A stretch of 64,000 nt of DNA, taken from NCBI GenBank assembly GCA_036417435.1, contig JAZAQT010000281.1:496001-560000 (forward strand). The letters are read 5' to 3'. Source of the stretch: Inia geoffrensis (lineage: Eukaryota > Chordata > Mammalia > Artiodactyla > Iniidae). The position numbers and the translations under genes were made by a program. Under the pieces are notes generated by a model. It was not told the DNA's origin, did not search any database, and saw only the letters and a list, made by a program, of their open reading frames with translations. Positions 50,283 through 62,425 of this stretch are shown piece by piece. The number at the start of each line of letters is the position of its first letter. The stretch's first letter is position 1.

Positions 50283-52018
50283 TTTCCCCTTAAGCAAGCA
50301 TAAGTTTCTTTTGTAAATGTGAGACTCTGTTGTGTTTTGTAATGCAGTTCACACGTAGCCGTGTTTACATTCCCGGTATCAGTGATATTTTATGATGTTT
50401 CTTTTTCTGTGTGACTTATTTCACTTAGAATCATCATAACTAAATCCTCTCATTATGCTGCTACTGGTCTGTTGCCATTGATTTCATTGTTGAGTGATAT
50501 TCCATTGTAGGGATGTACCACAACTTCTATATCCATTTTTCTCTTTCTGGGCTATTAAAGTTGTACCATAGTCAAGGATCCCGTACACAGAGCAGCCCCA
50601 AACTTTGGTGTGGCTGTGTCTTTTTCATTTAAATTTTCCGAATCTATAGCACCATAAGTGGAAGTGCCCTCGGCTCTCTAGCTTGTTTTTCTCTTTGTTC
50701 CAGGAAACACCATCCACTTCTCCAGAGTGGCTGTTGGCAGTTTACATCCCGCCCATCAGCATAACAAGGCTGCCGGTTCTCCATGGCCTGTCCTGCCTCT
50801 CTGGATTTTATACTTTTTTCGGACGGCCCTTTGGATCGGTGGGAAGTGAGACTTCCTTGTAGTGCGGATTTCCATTGCAGGCTTGCTTGGTTGGCCAAAA
50901 AGGGCGTATGCGTTTTTTCCTGAATATATTCAGGAAAAAACGCATACGCCCTTTTTGGCCAAGTGCATCACTGTCGAACTGCTGCCTCTTTTCCTACGCT
51001 TTCAGAGCAATTCTTATGTACCCCCTGATATCTCTTTTCTGCAATTCTGCGTCGCGTTCAAGTCCTCTTCACAGCCTTGCTTCAATAAATTTTTGGATGA
51101 TAGGGGTCATTTGGAACTCTGCAGGAGTGTGAGTTACAGTGCCAAAAATCTCCTTTTCTCAACTCGCTTTCTTGTGAGCTGACCGAAAACCTGAATAATT
51201 GCTTCAGGCCCTAAACTTGTTCCGGCATGGCACGCTGAGCCTTTGGTGAATTCTTCTTCCTGTAGGGAAATTAGAGTTCAATGTGCCCGTCCAAACACAT
51301 CGAGTTAGCCGCTCATTTGTTCTCCTTATTCCTGTTCATCTTCCACGGAAATTGCAAACTGTGCCAAACAAGAGGTCAAAGGCACTGACTCTCCAAGTGC
51401 GGAGAATGTTAATATTGCATCTGGAACGGCGAACTCGAGTACCAGGGGGCTACAATGGCGATGAGTTTTAGAAATTTTGCCTGATCACTTCGTGGACCAT
51501 ATTCTGGGTTTTCCATGCGTATTTTAGCTGAAGGATAAATCCCTTAAACGTGGAGATTTGGGACCCGTGCAATGGGAACCATGCACCATTACCTCAAAGG
51601 GTCTGCATTCCCTCACCAATAGTATCAGCCTCATGTGTCCAGCCTTATCTCTCCCCCAGCTGTGGATGTAGAGGTGGTAAATCCAAGATTCCTCACTAGC
51701 CCTGAAGGACTTATTTAAGAATTTCTCTCTATTTGACAGTCCTTGTGTTTTCTTTTTCAAATTTATTTTTATAAGGGGATTTAGCTTATTGACACTGCTG
51801 TGTGTATGCTGCTGTACACAAATGATTTTCTTATGGAGACGTATAAATGTATGGGTTTTAATTTTCTTCATAGTCAGGTATATTCCTAGGTTTTGAATAT
51901 GGGGTGTTGAGTCCATTTGGTTGAGCAATGAGTAGATCTTGTCTAATATATATTTGGCTTATGGAATGGTATCTGTCCTAATGTCAACCTCTGGTTTTAT
52001 GCAGCCTCCCCACTCTCC
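50283..52018. repeat. Satellite monomer M30, Q' type
   Basis: Pairs with M24 at 10,415 bp. The palindrome at 50891-50962 is perfect, unlike M24's. The right part shares AGTGCGGAGAATG and TCACTAGCCCTG with M4 and M24. Confidence 0.97.
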
Positions 52019-53752
52019 TTTCCCCTTAAGCAAGCATAAGTTTCTTTTGTAAATGTGAGACTCTGTTGTGTTTTGTAATGCAGTTCACACGTAGCCGTGT
52101 TTACATTCCCGGTATTAGTGATATCTTATGATGTTTCTTTTTCTGTGTGACTTATTTCACTTAGAATCATCATAACTAAATCCTCTCATTATGCTGCTAC
52201 TGGTCTGTTGCCATTGATTTCATTGTTGAGTGATATTCCATTGTAGGGATGTACCACAACTTCTATATCCATTTTTCTCTTTCTGGGCTATTAAAGTTGT
52301 ACCATAGTCAAGGATCCCGTACACAGAGCAGCCCCAAACTTTGGTGTGGCTGTGTCTTTTTCATTTAAATTTTCCGAATCTATAGCACCATAAGTGGAAG
52401 TGCCCTAGGCTCTCTAGCTTGTTTTTTTCTTTGTTCCAGGAAACACCATCCACTTCTCCAGAGTGGCTGTTGGCAGTTTACATCCAGTCCATCAGCATAA
52501 CAAGGCTGCCGGTTCTCCATGGCCTGCCCTACCTCTCTGGATTTTACAATTTTTTCGCACGGCCCTTTGGATCGGTGGGAAGTGAGACTTCTTTGTAGTG
52601 CGGATTTCCATTGCAGGCTTGCTTGGTTGGCCAAAAAGGGCGTATGCGTTTTTTCCTGAATATATTCAGGAAAAAACGCATACGCACTTTTTGGCCAAGT
52701 GCATCACTGTCGAACTGTTGCCTCTTTTCCTACGCTTTCAGAGCAATTCTTATCTACCCCCTGATATCTGTTTTCAGCAATTCTGCGTCGCATTCAAGTC
52801 CTCTTCACAGCCTTCCTTCAATAAATTTTTGGATGATAGGGGTCATTTGGAACTCTGCAGGATTGTGAGTTACATTGCCAAAAATCTCCTTTTCTCAACT
52901 CGCTTTCTTGTGAGCTTACCGCAAACCCAAAGAATTGCTTCAGGCCCTAATCTCGTTCCGGCATGGCACACTGAGCCTTTGGTGAATTCTTCTTCCTGTA
53001 GGGAAATCAGAGTTCAATGTGCCCGTCCAAACACATCGAGTTAGCCGCTCATTCGTTCTCCTTATTCCTGTTCATCCTCCACAGAAATTGCAAACTGTGC
53101 CAAACAAGGGGTCAAAGGCACTGACTCTCCAAGTGGGGAGAATGTTAATATCGCATCTGGAACGGCAAACTCTAGTACCAGGGGGCGAAAATGGCGATGA
53201 GTTTATAATTTTGCCTGGTCATTTCGTGGACCATATTCTGGGTTTTCCATGCATATTTTAGCTGAAGGATAAATCCCTTAAACGTGGAGATTTGGGACCC
53301 GTGCAATGGGAACCATGCACCATTACCTCAAAGGGTCTGCATTCCCTCACCAATAGTATCAGCCCCAAGTGTCCAGCCTTATCTCTCCCACAGCTGTGGA
53401 TGTAGAGGTGGTAAATCCAAGATTCCTCACAAGCCCTGAAGGACTTATTTAAGAATTTCTCTCTATTTGACATTACTTGTGTTTTCTTTATCAAATTTAT
53501 TTTTATAAGGGGATTTAGCTTATTTACACTGCTGGGTGTATGCTGCTGTACACAAATGATTTTCTTATGGAGACCTATAAATGTATGGGTTTTAATTTTC
53601 TTCATACTCAGGTATATTCCTGGGTTTTGAATACGGGGTGTAGAGTCCATTTGGTTGAGCAAGGAGTAGGTCTTGTCTAATATATATTTGGCTTATGGAA
53701 TGGTATCTGTCCTAATGTCAACCTCTGGTTTTATGCAGCCTCCCCACTCTCT
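52019..53752. repeat. Satellite monomer M31, R-like
   Basis: The left part pairs with M5 (CTGCCCTACCTC, GACTTCTTTG). The right part pairs with M33 (AAACAAGGGGTC, GGTGTAGAGTCC). The palindrome at 52627-52698 has one right-arm lesion (CATACGCAC). Confidence 0.97.
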
Positions 53753-55486
53753 TTTCCCCTTAAGCAAGCATAAGTTTCTTTTGTAAATGTGAGACTCTGT
53801 TGTGTTTTGTAATGCAGTTCACACGTAGCCGTGTTTACAGTCCCGGTATTAGTGATATCTTATGATGTTTCTTTTTCTGTGTGACTTATTTCACTTAGAA
53901 TCATCATAACTAAATCCTCTCATTATGCTGCTACAGGTCTGTTGCCATTGATTTCATTGTTGAGTGATATTCCATTGTAGGGATGTACCACAACTTCTAT
54001 ATCCATTTTTCTCTTTCTGGGCTATTAAAGTTGTACCATAGTCAAGGATCCCGTACACAGAGCAGCCCCAAACTTTGGTGTGGCTGTGTCTTTTTCATTT
54101 AAATTTTCCGAATCTATAGCACCATAAGTGGAAGTGCCCTAGGCTCTCTAGCTTGTTTTTCTCTTTGTTCCAGGAAACACCATCCACTTCTCCAGAGTGG
54201 CTGTTGGCAGTTTACATCCCGCCCATCAGCATAACAAGGCTGCCGGTTCTCCATGGCCTGTCCTGCCTCTCTGGATTTTACACTTTTTTCGGACGGCCCT
54301 TTGGATCGGTGGGAAGTGAGACTTCCTTGTAGTGCGGATTTCCATTGCAGGCTTGCTTGGTTGGCCAAAAAGGGCGTATGCGTTTTTTCCTGAATATATT
54401 CAGGAAAAAACGCATACGCCCTTTTTGGCCAAGTGCATCACTGTCGAACTGCTGCCTCTTTTCCATCTCTTTCAGAGCAATTCTTATCTACCCCCTGATA
54501 TCTGTTTTCTGCAATTCTGCGTCGCATTCAAGTCCTCTTCACAGCCTTCCTTCAATAAATTTTTGGATGATAGGGGTCATTTGGAACTGCAGGATTGTGA
54601 GTTACAGTGCCAAAAATCTCCTTTTCTCAACTCGCTTTCTTGTGAGCTGACCGCAAACCCGAAGAATTGCTTCAGGCCCTAATCTCGTTCCGGCATGGCA
54701 CGCTGAGCCTTTGATGAATTCTTCTTCCTGTAGGGAAACCAGAATTCAATGTGCCCGTCCAAACACATCAAGTTAGCTGCTCATTCGTTCTCCTTATTCC
54801 TGTTCATCTTCCACAGAAATTGCAAATTCTGCCAAACAAGAGGTCAAAGGCACTGACTCTCCAAGTGGGGAGAATGTTAATATTGCATCTGGAACGGCGA
54901 ACTCGAGTACCAGGGGGCGAAAATGGCGATGAGTTTTAGAAATTGTGCCTGATCACTTCGTGGACCATATTCTGGGTTTTCCATGCATATTTTAGCTGAA
55001 GCATAAATCCCTTACACGTGGAGATTTGAGACCCGTGCAATTGGAACCATGCACCATTACCTCATAGGGTCGGCATTCCCTCACCAATAGTATCAGCCCC
55101 AAGTGTTCAGCCTTATCTCTCCCCCAGCTGTGGATGTAGAGGTGGTAAATCCAAGATTCCTCACAAGCCCTGAAGGACTTATTTAAAAATTTCTCTCTAT
55201 TTGACAGTCCTTGTGTTTTCTTTTTCAAATTTATTTTTATAAGGGGATTTAGCTTATTTACACTGCTGTGTGTATGCTGCTCTACACAAATGATTTTCTT
55301 ATGGAGACGTATAAATGTATGGGTTTTAATTTTCTTCATAGTCAGGTATATTCCTAGGTTTTGAATATGGGGTGTTGAGTCCATTTGGTTGAGCAAGGAG
55401 TAGGTCTTGTCTAATATATATTTGGCTTATGGAATGGTAACTGTCCTAATGTCAACCTCTGGTTTTATGCAGCCTCCCCACTCTCC
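53753..55486. repeat. Satellite monomer M32
   Basis: Carries the 2-bp deletion GGAACTGCAGG, shared with M34 and M37, plus ACATCAAGTTAGC and GCAAATTCTGCC. The palindrome at 54361-54432 is perfect. Confidence 0.97.
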
Positions 55487-57220
55487 TTTCCCCTTAAGCA
55501 AGCATAAGTTTCTTTTGTAAATGTGAGACTCTGTTGTGTTTTATAATGCAGTTCACACGTAGCCGTGTTTACATTCCCGGTATTAGTGATATCTTATGAT
55601 GTTTCTTTTTCTGTGTGACTTATTTCACTTAGAATCATCATAACTAAATCCACTCATTATGCTGCTACTGGTCTGTTGCCATTGATTTCATTGTTGAGTG
55701 ATATTCCATTGTAGGGATGTACCACAACTTCTATATCCATTTTTCTCTTTCTGGGCTATTAAAGTTGTACCATAGTCAAGGCTCCCGTACACAGAGTAGC
55801 CCCAAACTTTGGTGTGGCTGTGTCTTTTTCATTTAAATTTTCCGAATCTATAGCACCATAAGTGGAAGTGCACTAGGCTCTCTAGCTTGGTTTTTTCTTT
55901 TTTCCAGGAAACACCATCCACTTCTCCAGAGTGGCTGTTGGCAATTTACATCCCGCCCATCAGCATAACAAGGCTGCCGGTTCTCCATGGACTGTCCTGC
56001 CTCTCTGGATTTTACACTTTTTTCGGACGTCCCTTTGGATCGATGGGAAGTGAGACTGCCTTGTAGTGCAGATTTCCATTGCAGGCTTGCTTGGTTGGCC
56101 AAAAAGGGCGTATGCGTTTTTTCCTGAATATATTCAGGAAAAAACGCATACGCCCTTTTTGGCCAAGTGCATCACTGTCGAACTGCTGCCTCTTTTCCTA
56201 CGCTTTCAGAGCAATTCTTATGTACCCCCTGATATCTGTTTTCTGCAATTCTGCGTCGCGTTGAAGTCCTCTTCACAGCCTTCCTTCAATAAATTTTTGG
56301 ATGATAGGGGTCATTTGGAACTCTGCAGGATTGTGAGTTACAGTGCCAAAAATCTCCTTTTCTCAACTCGCTTTCTTGTGAGCTGACCGAAAACCCAAAG
56401 AATTGCTTCAGGCACTAAACTTGTTCTGGCATGGCACGCTGAGCCTTTGGTGAATTCTTCTTCCTGTAGGGAAATTACAGTTCAATGTGCCCGTCCAAAC
56501 ACATCGAGTTAGCCGCTCATTCGTTCTCCTTATTCCTGTTCATCTTCCACAGAAATTGCAAACTGTGCCAAACAAGGGGTCAAAGGCACTGACTCTCCAA
56601 GTGGGGAGAATGTTAATATCGTATCTGGAACGGCGAACTCTAGTACCATGGGGCGAAAATGGCGATGAGTTTATAATTTTGCCTGGTCACTTCGTGGACC
56701 ATATTCTGGGTTTTCCATGCATATTTTAGCTGAAGGATAAATCCCTTAAACGTGGAGATTTGGGACCCGTGCAATGGGAACCATGCACCATTACCTCAAA
56801 GGGTCTGCATTCCCTCACCAATAGTATCATCCCCATGTGTCCAGCCTTATCTCTCCCACAGCTGTGGATGTAGAGGTGGTAAATCCAAGATTCCTCACAA
56901 GCCCTGAAGGACTTATTTAAGAATTTCTCTCTATTTGACATTCCTTGTGTTTTCTTTATCAAATTTATTTTTATAAGGGGATTTAGCTTATTTACACTGC
57001 TGTGTGTATGCTGCTGTACACAAATGATTTTCTTATGGAGACCTATAAATGTATGGGTTTTAATTTTCTTCATACTCAGGTATATTCCTGGGTTTTGAAT
57101 ACGGGGTGTAGAGTCCATTTGGTTGAGCAAGGAGTAGGTCTTGTCTAATATATATTTGGCTTATGGAATGGTATCTGTCCTAATGTCAACCTCTGGTTTT
57201 ATGCAGCCTCCCCACTCTCC
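55487..57220. repeat. Satellite monomer M33
   Basis: The right part pairs with M31 at 3,468 bp. The palindrome at 56095-56166 is perfect. ACCATGGGGCGA disrupts the CTCF-like core. Confidence 0.97.
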
Positions 57221-58954
57221 TTTCCCCTAAAGCAAGCATAAGTTTTTTTTTTAAATGTGAGACTCTGTTGTGTTTTGTAATGCAGTTCACACGTAGCCGT
57301 GTTTACAGTCCCGGTATTAGTGATATCTTATGATGTTTCTTTTTCTGTGTGACTTATTTCACTTAGAATCATCATAACTAAATCCTCTCATTATGCTGCT
57401 ACAGGTCTGTTGCCATTGATTTCATTGTTGAGTGATTTTCCATTGTAGGGATGTACCACAACTTCTATATCCATTTTTCTCTTTCTGGGCTATTAAAGTT
57501 GTACCATAGTCAAGGATCCCGTACACAGAGCAGCCCCAAACTTTGGTGTGGCTGTGTCTTTTTCATTTACATTTTCCGAATCTATAGCACCATAAGTGGA
57601 AGTGCCCTAGGCTCTCTAGCTTGTTTTTCTCTTTGTTCCAGGAAACACCATCCACATCTCCAGAGTGGCTGTTGGCAGTTTACATCCCGCCCATCAGCAT
57701 AAAAAGGCTCCCGGTTCTCCATGGCCTGTCCTGCCTCTGTGGATTTTACACTTTTTTCGGACGGCCCTTTGGATCGGTGGGAAGTGAGACTTCCTTGTAG
57801 TGCGGATTTCCATTGCAGGCTTACTTGGTTGGCCAAAAAGGGCGTATGCGTTTTTTCCTGAATATATTCAGGAAAAAACGCATACGCCCTTTTTAGCCAA
57901 GTGCATCACTGTCGAACTGCTGCCTCTTTTCCTTCTCTTTCAGAGCAATTCTTATCTACCCCCTGATATCTGTTTTCTGCAATTCTGCGTCGCGTTCAAG
58001 TCCTCTTCACAGCCTTCCTTCAATAAATTTTTGGATGATAGAGGCCCTTTGGAACTGCAGGATTGTGAGTTACAGTTCCAAAAATCTCCTTTTCTCAACT
58101 CGCTTTCTTGTGAGCTGACCGAAAACCCGAAGATTTGCTTCAGGCCCTAATATTGTTCCGGCATGGCACGCTGAGCCTTTGATGAATTCTTCTTCCTGTA
58201 GGGAAACCAGACTTCAGTGTGCCCGTCCAAACACATCAAGGTAGCTGCTCATTCGTTCTCCTTATTCCTGTTCATCTTCCACAGAAATTGCAAATTCTGC
58301 CAAACAAGAGGTCAAAGGTACTGACTCTCCAAGTGGGGAGAATGTTAATATCGCATCTGGAACGGCGAACTCGAGTACCAGGGGGCTAAAATGGCGATGA
58401 GTTTTAGAAATTGTGCCTGATCACTTCGTGGACCATATTCTGGGTTTTCCATGCATATTTTAGCTGAAGCATAAATCCCTTACACGTGGAGATTTGGGAC
58501 CCGTGCAATTGGAACCATGCACCATTACCTCAAAGGGTCGGCATTCCCTCACCAATAGTATCAGCCCCAAGTGTTCAGCCTTATCTCTCCCCCAGCTGTG
58601 GATGTAGAGGTGGTAAATCCAAGATTCCTCACAAGCCCTGAAGGACTTATTTAAGAATTTCTCTCTATTTGACATTCCTTGTGTTTTCTTTTTCAAATTT
58701 ATTTTTATAAGGGGATTTAGCTTATTTACACTGCTGTGTGTATCCTGCTGTACACAAATGATTTTCTTATGGAGACGTATAAATATATGGGTTTTAATTT
58801 TCTTCATACTCAGGTATATTCCTGGGTTTTGAATACGGGGTGTAGAGTCCATTTGGTTGAGCAAGGAGTAGGTCTTGTCTAATATATATTTGGCTTATGG
58901 AATGGTATCTGTCCTAATGTGAACCTCTGGTTTTATGCAGCCTCCCCACTCTCC
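57221..58954. repeat. Satellite monomer M34
   Basis: Pairs with M32 at 3,468 bp and with M36 on its right at 3,471 bp. Has the 2-bp deletion GGAACTGCAGG and a one-lesion palindrome at 57829-57900 (TTTTTAGCC). Confidence 0.97.
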
Positions 58955-60689
58955 TTTCCCCTTAAGCAAGCATAAGTTTCTTTTGTAAATGTGAGACTCT
59001 GTTGTGTTTTGTAATGCAGTTCTCACGTAGCCGTGTTTACAGTCCCGGTATTAGTGATATCTTATGATGTTTCTTTTTCTGTGTGACTTATTTCACTTAG
59101 AATCATCATAACTAAATCCTCTCATTATGCTGCTACTGGTGTGTTGCCATTGATTTCATTGTTGAGTGATATTCCATTGTAGGGATGTACCACAACTTCT
59201 ATATCCATTTTTCTCTTTCTGGGCTATTAAAGTTGTACCATAGTCAAGGATCCCGTACACAGAGCAGCCCCAAACTTTGGTGTGGCTGTGTCTTTTTCAT
59301 TTAAATTTTCCGAATCTATAGCACCATAAGTGGAAGTGCCCTAGGCTCTCTAGCTTGGTTTTTTCTTTGTTCCAGGAAACACCATGCACTTCTCCAGAGT
59401 GGCTGTTGGCAGTTTACATCCCGCCCATCAGCATAACAAGGCTGCCGGTTCTCCATGGCCTGTCCTGCCTCTCTGGATTTTACACTTTTTTCGGACGGCC
59501 CTTTGGATCGGTGGGAAGTGAGACTTCCTTGTAGTGCGGATTTCCATTGCAGGCTTGCTTGGTTGGCCAAAAAGGGCGTATGCGTTTTTTCCTGAATATA
59601 TTCAGGAAAAAACGCATACGCCCTTTTTGGCCAAGTGCATCACTGTCGAACTGCTGCCTCTTTTCCTACTCTTTCAGAGCAATTCTTATCTACCCCCTGA
59701 TATCTGTTTTCTGCAATTCTGCGTTGCGTTCAAGTCCTCTTCACAGCCTTCCTTCAATAAATTTTTGGATGATAGGGGTCATTTGGAACTCTGCAGGATT
59801 GTGAGTTACAGTGCCAAAAATCTCCTTTTCTCAACTCGCTTTCTTGTGAGCTGACCGCAAACCCGAAGATTTGCTTCAGGCCCTAATCTCGTTCCGGCAT
59901 GGCACGCTGAGCCTTTGGTGAATTCTTCTTCCTGTAGGGAAATCAGAGTTCAATGTGTCCGTCCAAACACATCGAGTTAGCCGCCCATTCGTTCTCCTTA
60001 TTCCTGTTCATCTTCCACAGAAATTGCAAACTGTGCCAAACAAGAGGTCAAAGGCACTGACTCTCCAAGTGGGGAGAATGTTAATATCGCATCTGGAACG
60101 GCAAACTCTAGTACCAGGGGGCGAAAATGGAGATGAGTTTTAAAATTTTGCCTGGTCACTTCGTGGACCATATTCTGGGTTTTCCATGCATATTTTAGCT
60201 GAAGGATAAATCCCTTAAACGTGGAGATTTGGGACCCGTGCAATGGGAACCATGCATCATTACCTCAAAGGGTCGGCGTTCCCTCACCAATAGTATCAGC
60301 CCCGAGTGTCCAGCCTTATCTCTCCCACAGCTGTGGATGTAGAGGTGGTCAATCCAAGATTCCTCACAAGCCCTGAAGGACTTATTTAAGAATTTCTCTC
60401 TATTTGACATTCCTTGTGTTTTCTTTTTCAAATTTATTTTTATAAGGGGATTTAGCTTATTTACACTGCTGTGTGTATGCTGCTGTACACAAATGATTTT
60501 CTTATGGAGACGTATAAATATATGGGTTTTAATTTTCTTCATAGTCAGGCATATTCCAAGGTTTTGATTACTGGGTGTTGAGACCATTTGGTTGAGCAAG
60601 GAGTAGGTCTTGTCTAATATATATTTGGCTTATGGAATGGTATCTGTCCTAATGTGAACCTCTGGTTTTATGCAGCCTCCCCACTCTCC
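58955..60689. repeat. Satellite monomer M35
   Basis: The left part pairs with M37 at 3,471 bp. The right part resembles D (GCATCATTACC). The palindrome at 59563-59634 is perfect. The YY1-like core is altered to AAAATGGAGATG. Confidence 0.97.
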
Positions 60690-62425
60690 TTTCCCCTTAA
60701 GCAAGCATAAGTTTCTTTTGTAAATGTGAGACTCTGTTGTGTTTTGTAATGCAGTTCACACATAGCCGTGTTTACATTCCCGGTATTAGTGATATCTTAT
60801 GATGTTTCTTTTTCTGTGTGACTTATTTCACTTAGAATCATCATAACTAAATCCTGTCATTATGCTGCTACTGGTGTGTTGCCATGGATTTCATTGTTGA
60901 GTGATATTCCATTGTAGGGATGTACCACAACTTCTATATCCATTTTTCTCTTTCTGGGCTATTAAAGTTGTACCATAGTCAAGGATCCCGTACACAGAGC
61001 AGCCCCAAACTTTGGTGTGGCTGTGTCTTTTTCATTTAAATTTTCCGAATCTATAGCACCATAAGTGGAAGTGCCCTCGGCTCTCTAGCTTGTTTTTCTC
61101 TTTGTTCCAGGAAACACCATCCACTTCTCCAGAGTGGCTGTTGGCAGTTTACATCCCGCCCATCAGCATAACAAGGCTGCCGGTTCTCCATGGCCTGTCC
61201 TGCCTCTCTGGATTTTACACTTTTTTCGGACGGCCCTTTGGATCGGTGGGAAGTGAGACTTCCTTGTAGTTGGGATTTCCATTGCAGGCTTGCTTGGTTG
61301 GCCAAAAAGGGCGTATGCGTTTTTTCCTGAATATATTCAGGAAAAAACGCATACGCCCTTTTTGGCCAAGTGCATCACTGTCGAACTGCTGCCTCTTTTC
61401 CTACGCTTTCAGAGCAATTCTTATCTACCCCCTGATATCCGTTTTCAGCAATTCTGCGTCGCATTCAAGTCCTCTTCACAGCCTTCCTTCAATAAATTTT
61501 TGGATGATAGGGGTCATTTGGAACTCTGCAGGATTGTGAGTTACAGTGCCAAAAATCTCATTTTCTCAACTCGCTTTCTTGTGAGCTGACCGCAAACCCG
61601 AAGAATTGCTTCAGGCCCTAATCTCGTTCCGGCATGGCACACTGAGCCTTTGGTGAATTCTTCTTCCTGTAGGGAAATCAGAGTTCAATGTGCCCGTCCA
61701 AACACATCGAGTTAGCCGCTCATTCGTTCTCCTTATTCCTGTTCATCTTCCACAGAAATTGCAAATTCTGCCAAACAAGAGGTCAAAGGCACTGACTCTC
61801 CAAGTGGGGATAATGTTAATATTGCATCTGGAACGGCGAACTCGAGTACCAGGGGGCTAAAATGGCGATGAGTTTTAGAAATTGTGCCTGATCACTTCGT
61901 GGACCATATTCTGGGTTTTCCATGCATATTTTAGCTGAAGCATAAATCCCTTACACGTGGAGATTTGGGACCCGTGCAATTGGAACCATGCACCATTACC
62001 TCAAAGGGTCGGCATTCCCTCACCAATAGTATCAGCACCAAGTGTTCAGCCTTATCTCTCCCCCAGCTGTGGATGTAGAGGTGGTAAATCCAAGATTCCT
62101 CACAAGCCCTGAAGGACTTATTTAAGAATTTCTCTCTATTTGATATTCCTTGTGTTTTCTTTTTCAAATTTATTTTTATAAGGGGATTTAGCTTATTTAC
62201 ACTGCTGTGTGTATCCTGCTGTACACAAATGATTTTCTTATGGAGACGTATAAATATATGGGTTTTAATTTTCTTCATACTCAGGTATATTCCTGGGTTT
62301 TGAATACGGGGTGTAGAGTCCATTTGGTTGAGCAAGGAGTAGGTCTTGTCTAATATATATTTGGCTTATGGAATGGTATCTGTCCTAATGTGAACCTCTG
62401 GTTTTATGCAGCCTCCCCACTCTCC
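60690..62425. repeat. Satellite monomer M36
   Basis: The middle is Q-like (ATCCGTTTTCAGC) and the right part follows M34. The palindrome at 61298-61369 is perfect. Private TGTAGTTGGGATTT just before the palindrome. Confidence 0.97.
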
